A stretch of DNA of 64,000 nucleotides from Sphaerolaimus hirsutus (taxonomy: Eukaryota > Nematoda > Chromadorea > Monhysterida > Sphaerolaimidae): positions 10,542,701 to 10,606,700 of the forward strand of contig OZ038450.1 in the NCBI GenBank assembly GCA_964036195.1. Direction: 5' to 3'. The notes beneath the pieces were generated by a model. It was not told the origin of the DNA, ran no database searches, and saw nothing but the letters and a program-made list of their open reading frames with translations. Shown here piece after piece: positions 47,601-56,284 of this stretch (within the stretch, counting starts at the first letter, position 1; each line of letters opens with the position of its first letter). A program made the translations under genes and the position numbers.

Positions 47601-50424
47601 CCTTAGCCATCTCGTCGGCGGGCGGATCCCCCGGGCTCCGTTTGCGCTCCGCCTTTTCCAGCGCGATCTGTGCCGCGTATGTGTAGGTCATGCGGCGGCC
47701 TCGTTTACCCGTCATATTGTTGACCTGCGTCCGATCCTTTACCTACGCTATTCGGCATTCGGAATGCGATTTGAGGTTCGGGTATTTTTGGACCATGTCC
47801 TCCTAGCGTAGGATTTGGTAAAACTAAAAAATTTGGTCATTGCCCCAACACCTAACCCAAACATCCGAACGGCGGCTAAACCTTGGCCCATACACAACGG
47901 GCTACTCCCAGACCCTGTTAAATGCCCCGTGAAATGTCAAAGACCGTATTTTTCTTGAATCACCCCCTTGAATTAACCCCCCCCCCCCCTCGAAAAACTG
48001 ACTGCCTAAATACTGCCCCTCGAAGAAAAAATACGTTCAAAATCATTCCCCGTAGAATGTCAAATTTCCTTACTGGATTTTTACCGTATGTTTGAACATT
48101 TTTCATGAAATTTTACATAATTTTTGACACTATTCTAGACCAACAGTATTCAGTAAGTCGTGATGGGCCGCCGACAAACGACGGTTTTTCCGCGAATTTG
48201 CTCCGTTATGTTGATAAAATGTTATGGCGTGCACCCGCCGCTCTGCGTTGCTTTTACACTATGTCACTGAGTAATGTTTCCTCGTTCACTTCCAGGAAAG
48301 CGTCGAGCATCTGTTGGAGGGGGAAGCGCACGGCCACTCGCACTGGGTGTTCTTCCCCGGCACGGCGGTCGCCCTCGCTGCGCAGCTGGTCGCCGCCTAT
48401 GGTTGGTGTTTCGTGATTTTTGTGGCTGGGTGGTTAAGGTTTTTTCAATTTTACTTTGATTTTTGGTTTGATCAACATGAGGTTTGTTGTAGTAAATCAT
48501 TTTCTATTTTCTATATTTTTGGGCTCTGGGGTATATATTTATTTTTGGGCTTTCGATTTTGTATGTATTAGAATTTATACGTTTAAACGTTAATTTATAC
48601 GTTAAAATACTAAACGTTTTTAATCTAAAATCACACATTTAATATAATCTCTCGCAGGCGTGCGCAACGAACCCATGTGGCACGTGTTGAACGCCGCCTC
48701 GTCCAGCTGGCTGCAGGAGCACGCGGCCGACCTGTCGCAGGCGGTGTGCCGCGTCATGCCCGGCCTCAGTCGCCTGTTGCTGCCGCGACTCAACGCGCTC
48801 GGTCTGCTCGCTTCTCTGGCCGCCACGACCAGCGTGGCCACTTATGTCATGCTGGAACATTACGGCATGTGGTGGGCGGACGCGGCCGGCGCCTTGTGCA
48901 TGTCGCTCGCCGTTTTCGGCACCTTCTCGCCGTTGTCAGTGTACACTGGCCGCATACTGCTGCAGGTATTTAACTCATATCTAGGCTAGGCTAGAGTTCA
49001 AACGGAATTGACTTTTAGGGATCGGGATTGTTTTTTGAGTTTTCGGGATCGGGATTCGTTTTTCGGGATTTCGTGATTGGATTAGTGTTTCGGGATCGGG
49101 ATCAGGATTTTTGACATTGCTCTGATATTAAATGTTTTTCTCTGATTTGTCACAAAAATGTATAAATATACACATGGATAGAGTTTAAGTGACATAACTT
49201 GAACACTGGGGGTTTCCGTTCACATTTCTTAGTGCAAAAGGTCATTTTATTATACTTTTTTATCATGTCAACTATTTTTTCAGGGATCGGGATTGGGATA
49301 TGAAAATTTTCGGGACCGGGATTCGTTTTTTGAGATTTCGGGATCGGAACCGCCAAACCCCGAAATTTTATGGGATTCGAGATCGGGGTCCCGTTTGAAC
49401 CCTAGGCTATGCTCACATCGGCACGTAAATATATCACCTCCACTCTCAACAAAGTCTACATCACTGTAAACCTACACAGACTTCGCCGCCGCACGCGGCC
49501 ATCCAGCTGGACAAGTGCGTGCGCGAGGCGGAGACGCTCGACGGCGTGCTGGAGGTGTCGCAGGTGCACTTCTGGCAGCTGGACTTCGCGCGCATGGCCG
49601 GCACGGTGGTGGTGCGCGTGCGGCGCGAGGCAGACGAGCAGCGCGTCATGGCGCACGTCACTGAGAAGCTGTCCGCCTGCGTGGCCGAGCTCACTGTGCA
49701 GGCAAGCGCGTTTTTAGGCTTGAGACAGTTGAAGTAGTGTATCGCTCACGACTGGGAATTTAGCACTTGCTGCAAAACGGAAAATGAAATGCCGGAAAAC
49801 GGAAAGCAAAATTTGCATGAAAACGGAAAAAAAATTGCAGAACTTTTTGCGGGAAACAGAAATAATTTGCAGAAATTATTCTGGAGACAAGTTTTTTTTG
49901 CATACCCAATTGATTTACAGAAAGTTGTGCCACAAAATGGAAAATGAGCCGGAAAGTTTTTCTGGAAAACGGAAAATGTGCCGAAAATTTTTTAGAGATC
50001 AGGAAAATATGCCCACAGAAAACGGAAACGGAAAATGAAAACAGAAAACAAAAATTTGACACCCTATCTCGACCACTTTTGCACTGTACTGAACGGCCCC
50101 ACAGTCGGGAACTCTAGCAATTTTACAAGTGTGACACGAACTCTGCTTGCACAGGTGGTCAAATCGACCGAGACTGCGGCGCTGCGCGCGGCCGCTGCGG
50201 GCGGCGCGGGCATGTCCACGTCGTACTCTTGGCACGACTTTGGCGACAAGCCGCGTAGAGAGCGGCACAACAGCGGCCACCGCGGTTATCCACAGCCCGC
50301 TCATGGACATGGTCACGATGGTGACAGTGGACATGGACACAGCCATGATGCACCTGGACATGGACACAGCCATGATGGAGGGCATGGACATTCTCACGAT
50401 GGAGGGCATGGACATGCTCACTAG
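41670..50424 (+). CDS. SLC30A6: zinc transporter subunit ZnT6 (SLC30A6)
   Basis: Cation-diffusion-facilitator family, Golgi/secretory pathway; known ZnT6 is the non-transporting partner of ZnT5. Six exons: 41670-41786, 43116-43316, 48296-48401, 48658-48965, 49480-49701, 50155-50424; in phase; 407 aa. Intron 5 has a GC donor (CAG|GCAAGC); the rest are GT-AG. Seen: YGYTRASVLAVFACTVLAQL, SWLQEHAADLS, FGTFSPLSVYTGRILLQ, then a cytosolic domain LDGVLEVSQVHFWQLDF. The second membrane helix (VLTACAWLTVFSFLSL) and the later one (LLASLAATTSVATYVML) lack the zinc-binding His/Asp pairs, as in ZnT6. Unusual: the last exon ends in GHGHSHD repeats running to the stop. Intron 2 (about 5 kb) contains an antisense gene. 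The start is the first ATG before the first helix; an upstream exon is possible because the frame is open to a TAG|GG acceptor-like site. Confidence 0.92.
42694..42732. repeat. 15-bp perfect hairpin
   Basis: gcaactgttggagca (42694-42708) is exactly complementary to tgctccaacagttgc (42718-42732), with a 9-nt loop. It lies in ZnT6 intron 1. Function unknown; it may be the remains of a small foldback element. Confidence 0.6.
43804..47691 (-). CDS. unrecognised protein, antisense gene inside ZnT6 intron 2
   Basis: I do not recognise the family. Exons, 5' to 3': 47540-47691, 47134-47279, 46058-46416, 45512-45793, 44179-44367, and probably 43804-43845. The first five join in phase with GT-AG splice sites. 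ATG at 47691 (MTYTYAAQIALEKAERKR). The N-terminal third is polar and Thr/Ser-rich. From exon 3 there is a globular part (GDTVAVLLQRNMLVELTLGG, SLDGRLAAVHHRRVELLYD, GHMWTLPANGERVEWM), continued in exon 4 (QARVFGNEAGKRQCVRICGA). If exon 5 is read through, a TAG at 44173-44175, supplied by the end of a transposon, stops the protein at 377 aa. If that element is spliced out, the frame continues ADLTQHALTDDNA and stops at 43804 (389 aa). The acceptor of exon 5 has an almost pure C pyrimidine tract. Confidence 0.72.
43853..44177. mobile_element. CATAGC-type MITE inside the antisense gene's last exon
   Basis: The termini catagctggagtccggggtg and (reverse strand) catagctagaatccggggtg are inverted repeats that continue into 'attttagggggg' and 'tccaccag'. 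Flanks cctgagga (43845-43852) and cctggggc (44178-44185) fit an 8-bp duplication (6 of 8). The ends resemble those of the E(z) foldback 58396-59787. An AATAAA on the minus strand (43953-43958) lies inside the element. Confidence 0.82.
44410..44630. repeat. AGATTTTCTGAGATTTATATT repeat
   Basis: Degenerate repeats of 'gattttctgagatttatatt'-like text in both orientations. The same material recurs at 51590-51830 in CNOT9 intron 1 and faintly at 16460-16560. No borders or duplication were resolved. Confidence 0.5.
44656..45462. mobile_element. MITE with ATATCGAATATCG arrays
   Basis: Ends TAGGGTTGGGACGATAT and ATATCGTCCCAACCCTA with an exact 8-bp duplication atgtgcat (44648-44655 and 45463-45470). 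Subterminal arrays of 'tatcgaatatcgatatcg' on both sides; the centre is ordinary AT-rich sequence. It lies in an intron of the antisense gene and in ZnT6 intron 2. Confidence 0.94.
46483..46657. mobile_element. MITE family E copy
   Basis: Inverted ends ggcagtcccaagccctgtgt and acagggcttgggactgcc, interior 'aaagtgtcaaatgtaaagtc'. In intron 2 of the antisense gene. Flanks do not give a clean duplication. Confidence 0.8.
46655..47112. mobile_element. adjacent family D and family C MITEs
   Basis: 46655-46860 matches the family D copy at 20263-20484 ('tatcagataagaaagttgaa', 'cagttgacacccagcgtgtg'). 46861-47112 is a family C-like palindrome running from ctccacacggtggttgacgc to gcgtcaactagcgtgtgtgg. 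Together with the family E copy, three MITEs lie head to tail in one intron. Confidence 0.7.
48992..49404. mobile_element. MITE with GGGATCGGGATT arrays
   Basis: Ends tagagttcaaacgg and cccgtttgaaccctа-type (GAACCCTA). Flanks ggctaggc (48984-48991) and ggctatgc (49405-49412) give an 8-bp duplication with one mismatch. It lies in ZnT6 intron 4, less than 30 bp after the donor. Confidence 0.85.
49750..50066. mobile_element. degenerate CGGAAAAC MITE
   Basis: The right end tttgacaccctа-type (GACACCCTA) and the internal 'gccggaaaacggaaag' wording match 3407-4047. The left border is not clear. It fills most of ZnT6 intron 5 (the GC-AG intron). Confidence 0.7.
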
Positions 50425-51222
50425 GGATTCCTTTCATTCTCTGTCAAATATTCCTGCTGTTTTGTTTGCAGTCAACTGCGATTTCGGACAGTGAGGAACG
50501 TCTGATGTTTTGGTGAATTGATTTTTAATGTTACAGTGCGTTTGTGAAACACTATGTTACTGTGCGCTTGTTAAACAACGCGCTTAATGTTGATTGAACG
50601 TTTGTTGTGATATTTTTCTCGTATTCTGTTCAGAAATAACATATCGAAGTTTAAGGGCATAATATTCAATCACTTTCGATGTATTGGTTTTCAGTAAAAT
50701 TGATTTCACGTCCGCATGGCAGGCGCTTTATTTTCCTCTGTGATATTTCATCTATTTACAAATTTGATGAACTGCTAAATATTTACTGTTACAATTTGTA
50801 TAATTGAAGACACATTTTTTACTGTTTTTTACTGTTCGTTACGGTGCGCAACTGCCCTTGGTTATAGGGTTGAGATGACATGATTTTGTTGATATGATAA
50901 AAGTGTCCTATGTCTTAGATTCTATAAATACATTCAATGGCATTTTACGCCGAATTTGATAAAAATTAGTATTTTGAATTTTTCATTCATTAGGGCAATC
51001 AAAGACTCCGTACAGCAATTCCATCCAATCAATTTTGTTTCTTGAATTTATTGAGGCCTGAAAAGTAACTCAAAACCTGTCGATACTCGATATCCAACAC
51101 AACATAAACCTCATCTCAACCTTATCCACTACAAGGCTTACCATTCACCAGTTTCCATCGCCCCCTACCACCACCCCATACAGTCGGAGTAACCCCATTG
51201 TAGCTTCCCCCAAAGCTGGGCC
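50425..51222. other. intergenic region ZnT6/CNOT9
   Basis: About 800 bp of AT-rich sequence between tandem genes. No exon, RNA gene or recognisable repeat. Presumably it contains the ZnT6 3' UTR and CNOT9 promoter; I could not place either. Confidence 0.5.
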
Positions 51223-53820
51223 ATGGCGGCGCCCAGCACCACCACCGCTACCGTACCGACCGCGACCGGTGCGGTGGCGCCTACATCCGGTGACAAGAGC
51301 TACGACAAGGACCAAGTGTGCCAGTGGGTGCTCGACTTGACCGAGCCCAGGAAGAGGGACACGGCCCTGTTGGAGCTGAGCAAGAAGAGAGAGAACGTGG
51401 AGGAGCTGCCCATTTACTTGTGGAACACGCACGGCGCCATCGCCGCCCTGCTGCAGGAGGTCCTGTCCGTGTACCCGGCAATTTTCCCGCCCACGCTGAC
51501 TGTGAGTGATGCATTTTGTCATTTGTCATTTTCAGAGTGGTCCTTTTCTCGCAAGTGGCTATACTCGGCGGACACCACACTCAGCATTGGAAAAATTCTG
51601 GGAGATTTATATTTAAAAAAATCTCAGAAAAGATAAGATTTTCTGAGATTTATATTTTCACGATTTTCTAGAGAGATTTAATTATATTTTCTTTTTGAGA
51701 GATTTTCTGAGATTTTTAAAAATATCAAATATTTATATTTTTTCCAGGTTTTTTTGAGAGATTTTATTATATTTTTTTCTTGAGAGATTTTTTGAGATTA
51801 TATTTAATTATATTTTTTTTAAATTGACGATTTTTTCAATGCTAATTCGCACTTATTATGGAAACCTACCATAACCCATCTGAAAAATTAGCCAAAAATT
51901 ATACTGTTTTTCATCATAATATGTTGTTTTTACTTAGGAATAATAAATTATGAAATTTTTCGAAAGATTTTATTCATTCAATTATGGAAGAATTCTGCAT
52001 ATACTTGCGGTCCGCCTTGTATATATTATACGTAAATTGTGAGTGGTAAGTAGGGTTCAAACGGGATTGACTTTTCGGGATCGGGATTGGTTTTTTGAGA
52101 TTTCGGGATCGGTATCGGGATTGGCCTTTCGGGATCGGGATCGGGATTGGCTTTTTGAGATTTCGGGATCGGGATTGGCGTTTTTTCGGCATCAGGATTT
52201 AGGCCTAAAAATTGGTTTTCAGGGTTTTTTTCCTGACATTTCACAAAATGACCCAAAACACCAAAAACAATGGATGTCAGAAACGTTGGATTAAATTGGC
52301 ATTCAAAACAATGCTATAAATTCATTTAGGCTCTGTGCAATGGGCTGCCTGGCATTGTCATTCACACCACTGTCTACCATCTATGCATGTGTATTAACCT
52401 TAAACTATGGTAATGGGCACTGTATCGAGTCCATTTGTAGTGGTGTCCATGCCCACGGAACATAGATATAGAAGGAGGTGGGGAAATGCGCGCTCGCGCG
52501 CAAAATTTTTTTGCAAACTGCATACAAAATGGTCCTTTAAAAGTGCCATTTCTGGCACCTTTTGTGTCTGTGAATTTTTCCGGGATCGGGATTGGGGCAT
52601 TTTTTCGAGATCGGGATTGGGATTTTCAAAATCTCGGGATTGGCTTTTTCAAATTTCGGGATTGGGATCGGGATTGAGGTTTCGGGATCGGGATCGAGGT
52701 TTCGGGATCGGGATCGAGGTTTCGGGATCGGGATCGGGACCACATATCCCGAAATTTCTCGGGATCGGGACCACAAAATCCCGAAATTTCTCGGGATTCG
52801 GGATCGGGATCCCGTTTGAACCCTAGTGGTAAGTAGCACATTTTCATTCTAATATTTATTTGTCGCTTACGTTTTGTTTCTGCTTGACTTATCACTTCAG
52901 ACATTTACTCACCACTTGCGGAATTGGCTCCCGGTTGCACATGCTCAACTGTAGACTTTTTTATGCATATCGCTTGTTAACCGCACAGGCGCAACAGTCC
53001 AACCGCGTGTGCAACGCGCTGGCGCTGATGCAATGCGTCGCGTCGCACAGAGAGACGCGCGGCCCCTTCCTCCAGGCGCACATCCCCCTGTTCCTGTACC
53101 CCTTCCTGCACACGACCAAGCCGTCGCGCCCTTTCGAGTACCTGCGGCTGACCAGTCTGGGCGTTATCGGCGCCCTGGTGCCAGTCCCAGACCCTGTAGA
53201 GTGCCCTGTAAAATGTCAAATGTCATCAAAGTGTCAAAAGTCATGTAAAATGCCCTGCAAAATGGCAACTCGGTTTTTTACACGACTTTTCACGCTTTGC
53301 ATTACATTTGACATTTTACAGGGCATTTTACAGGGTCTGGGACTGCCCCCTGGTGAAAACCGACGAGCAGGAAGTGATCCAGTTCCTGCTCAGCACCGAA
53401 ATCATCCCGCTGTGTCTGCGCATCATGGAGCAGGGCACTGAGCTGTCGCGCACCGTGGCCACGTTCATACTGCAGAAGATCCTGCTCGACGACCACGGCC
53501 TGTCCTACATCTGCCAGACCTACGAGCGGTTCTCGCACGTGGCCATGATCCTGGGCAAGATGGTCATCTCGCTGGCGCGCGAGCCGAGCGCCCGGCTGTT
53601 GAAGCACGTGGTCAGGTGCTACAGCCGCCTGTCCGACAACCCGCGAGCCAGGGAGGCGCTGCGGCAGTGTCTGCCCGACCAGCTCAAAGACGGCACGTTC
53701 TCGGCCGCCATCGAGGGCGACCGGTCCACGCAGCAGTGGCTGCGCACGCTCACTGCGAATATTGACGCGGCCGCGGCGCAGCAGCAACAGCAGCAGCCCG
53801 GGCAGCAGATGCCCGGTTAG
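51223..53820 (+). CDS. CNOT9: CCR4-NOT complex subunit 9 (CNOT9/RQCD1)
   Basis: Armadillo-repeat subunit of the CCR4-NOT deadenylase complex. Coding parts: 51223-51501, 52989-53177 (or to 53180) and 53353 (or 53356)-53820; 311 aa against about 299 in vertebrates. Seen: [113 protein letters not shown], near-identical to the family. The C-terminus adds a Gln-rich tail. Odd: the sequence between GAL and VKTDEQ is a 167-bp MITE plus a perfect 8-bp duplication. The 175-bp insertion would shift the frame, and no register of the duplication gives GT-AG ends. An AATAAA at 54066-54071 is the likely poly(A) signal. Confidence 0.95.
51590..51830. repeat. AGATTTTCTGAGATTTATATT repeat
   Basis: A run of 'gagagattttctgagatt' and 'ttatatttt' variants, related to 44410-44630. 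CNOT9 intron 1. Confidence 0.5.
52051..52825. mobile_element. MITE with GGGATCGGGATT arrays
   Basis: Ends TAGGGTTCAAACGGGAT and ATCCCGTTTGAACCCTA with an exact 8-bp duplication gtggtaag (52043-52050 and 52826-52833). The arrays reverse orientation toward the right end (gggatcggga, then tcccgaaattt). The centre includes 'gcgcgctcgcgcgcaaaatt', the shared core. CNOT9 intron 1. Confidence 0.95.
53181..53347. mobile_element. MITE family E splitting a CNOT9 coding exon
   Basis: Termini ccagtcccagaccctgta and tacagggtctgggactgcc, with second internal inverted pairs (gccctgtaaaatgtc and gacattttacagggc). It is flanked by a perfect 8-bp duplication ccctggtg (53173-53180 and 53348-53355) that lies inside conserved codons. 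The unmutated duplication and clean termini indicate a recent insertion. Confidence 0.93.
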
Positions 53821-54065
53821 CTCGGGTTTTTTGTTAAGTATTTTCGTTACCACCATGTTGTCGGCGTGGTAAATGCTGAAGAGTGTCACGAAAAGGGATT
53901 GGCTTTTCGCGAAAAAAACTACCGTATATCGATGAGCACCCAGGGGAGTAATTTTGCGTCAGACTTTTTTGACTGGGGGGTTATTCGAGGGGAGGAGTTG
54001 TTTTTCGTCAGAGTATTTGGTAAAATGCATGATCAATGTATTGTATGAATGGGGATAATTAGTTC

Positions 54066-54071
54066 AATAAA
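54066..54071 (+). promoter_or_regulatory. AATAAA polyadenylation signal, CNOT9 gene
   Basis: Canonical hexamer about 245 bp after the CNOT9 stop, directly before the 5' target duplication of the MITE at 54081. Confidence 0.5.
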
Positions 54072-54080
54072 CATGTTAGT

Positions 54081-54557
54081 CAAGGACGTACGCGGGGGGG
54101 GGGGGCGGGGGGCGGCCGCCCCCCCCCCCGTTCCCGGGCCGGACATGAAATTTTGCCTGGAATGGTACTTTACTAAAGCGATTGTCCATGCACTTTGACA
54201 AAAATTTCCCACCCCGCCCCGTCATTTAATCAATCCCACCAATCATTTAATCAAGCGCAAATCCCCACCCCGCCATTTAATAGCTATGTTTCAGTAGTCT
54301 GACGGCATTAAAAACTACCCAATATGATCCCAGTACTATATATCTAGGTATCAATCGATACCTATATAGTAGACGTTGGCGCCAATGCCAACTCCAATAC
54401 TGCCATGGCGCTGGCGCCTACACATGGCGCCAGCGCCATGGCTCCATTCTTTTGACTATAGGGCCAAAATTTAGGGGGGTGGGCGCCGCCTCCCCCCGTT
54501 AGCCGGGCTCCGTATACAATCCCCCCCGCTCAAAAATCCTGCGTACGTACGTCCCTG
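54081..54557. mobile_element. CAGGGACGTACG-type hAT-like MITE
   Basis: Ends caaggacgtacgcggggg and gtacgtacgtccctg with an exact 8-bp duplication atgttagt (54073-54080 and 54558-54565). The interior holds long G and C runs and 'gcgccatggctccatt', matching 55327-55696 and a fragment near 37636-37725. Confidence 0.93.
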
Positions 54558-55326
54558 ATGTTAGTCAGAATTCGTGCAGTGAAATTAATGCTAGTGAACA
54601 TCAACAGTAAAAATTTCATCCTTTAAAAAAAACATGCATAAAAACGTCTTTTATATTTACATGGATGTAAATATTTGCCACCCATCAAACAGAGGAGAGT
54701 TTTTAGAGTTGTTTTCCTCTGCTAACAGGGTCTGCTAACAGGGGGGGGGAATCGAGGATATACGGTAGTTCCGACTGAAGGCTAGCGTATCCTGGCAACT
54801 CTATATTCCACGCTGCGTCTGACTTTAAATTCTTTCATCTTTCAGGTGGAATGCAGCCGAGCTTGATGTCTACAATGCGGTGATTTCATCCTGTGTACAT
54901 TGTTCGTTGTACTTTTTATGTATTTAGGATTCATTACCCAAGTTAGTGAGCAGGAGTCTGCGACTGAATGTACAAGTGTGGTTATCGAACATCACTTTTT
55001 GTCGCTTGGCTGGCTATTTGATGTTCATATTTATCTTTATAAATACGTTAATCGCAATTCGGATGACGCTGTCCATCGTTCATGGCCCCAGGAACTTTAT
55101 GCCTTTTTGAATTGAGTTCTCTCTTACCCAACGAAATTTCGTCATTAAATTTTCTCTCTTGAATAACTCCGCCTGTCAGCCGCGTGAGGAAATAATATCT
55201 CATCACCATGCATGAGTAATTTACTTTTCTGTGCTATGAAATGAATAGTTACCGAAGACCGACAGTGGGCAGACATTTATTTGTTTTTCACATTTTTGGG
55301 GGTTTGTCGGCAAATATAATTGCTGA

Positions 55327-55696
55327 CAAGGACGTATCCCGGGGGGGTTGCAGCCCCCCCCCCTTCCCGGGGTGAGACCCAAAAAGACAATTTATTCCCC
55401 GTGCATTGTATTTTCAGCAGATCGGTCCCTGTAAACCAATATCCTTCGAAATGAACACATTTTTGTGACTTTCGCTGTATATGTATGCATGTTTACATAC
55501 ATATAAAACGGTTCCTAGCGCTGGCGCCAACGCCAATAGCGCCATGGCATGGCGCCTTTGTATGGCGCTTGCGCCAAAACGCCTTTCCGTCCCTATATAG
55601 TGAAAAAATTTAGGGGGGGCTGAGCCCCGCCCCCGTTCGCCGGCCCCCGTAAACAAGCAGCCCCCCCCCCGCTCAAGAATCCTGGATACGTCCCTG
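55327..55696. mobile_element. CAGGGACGTA-type hAT-like MITE
   Basis: Ends caaggacgtatcccgggg and ctggatacgtccctg with an exact 8-bp duplication attgctga (55319-55326 and 55697-55704). Interior as in 54081-54557, with 'ggcgccaacgccaatagcgc'. Confidence 0.93.
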
Positions 55697-56284
55697 ATTG
55701 CTGATGAGATCAAATGGTCGCAGCGTGCTTTCTTCGACGCGCCGATTTAAAAAGTTGTTGTTTTTAAATAAAACGTAGCCGTGAATTGTGCATTGCGTCG
55801 GCTATCCGTTTTTGTTGCTTATTTTTACTGTAATTATTCGTTAAAGAATGTGTTAATATTTATTTTTCGTAATTGTCGACAGAATATTGTCTTCAACTGC
55901 CGAATGTGTATATTTCTGTGGAACGTTTCGTACGCTACGGGTGCGCATTGTTTCGATATCTGACTGCGATTATGTACCAGTGAAGTCTATGAAATAACCA
56001 AAGTCAGTTTTTCCTTCACTACTCTAACGGTAAACACAAATCCAAATTCATTCGCCACATTTACATACTACTCTTATCTGTGCTAATTGATTTGTTATTT
56101 GCGGTCACTGGGTAATGAAACTACTGTGGCATGCAGGATGGCAGTATAATATCGCAGATAACGCCCGAAAATGATGCATGGAATTTAAAACAGATTGAGT
56201 CGTTATCCCGCCGTGCAGTCGCACCTTCACAGCAGCTATCAGTCGCCGCGCCGTTTTGCCATTGCAATCAGTGGTGATTTGACC

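Larger units (their letters stand above)
53821..56284. other. intergenic region CNOT9/E(z)
   Basis: Contains the CNOT9 poly(A) signal (54066-54071) and two CAAGGACGTA-type MITEs listed separately. Around 53910-54000 and 54735-54770 are 'cgaggggagg'/'aatcgaggatatac' fragments of a dispersed repeat. No further gene was seen. The E(z) promoter should lie toward the right end. Confidence 0.5.

Noticed and set aside
52026..52904. Open frames rich in PIPIPK or RDRDWG
   Set aside because: Products of GGGATCGGGATT arrays in a MITE with an exact target duplication; not genes.
52860..53441. 193-codon frame reading straight through the CNOT9 MITE
   Set aside because: After GALV it leaves the conserved CNOT9 frame, so the open reading is coincidental to the element's composition.
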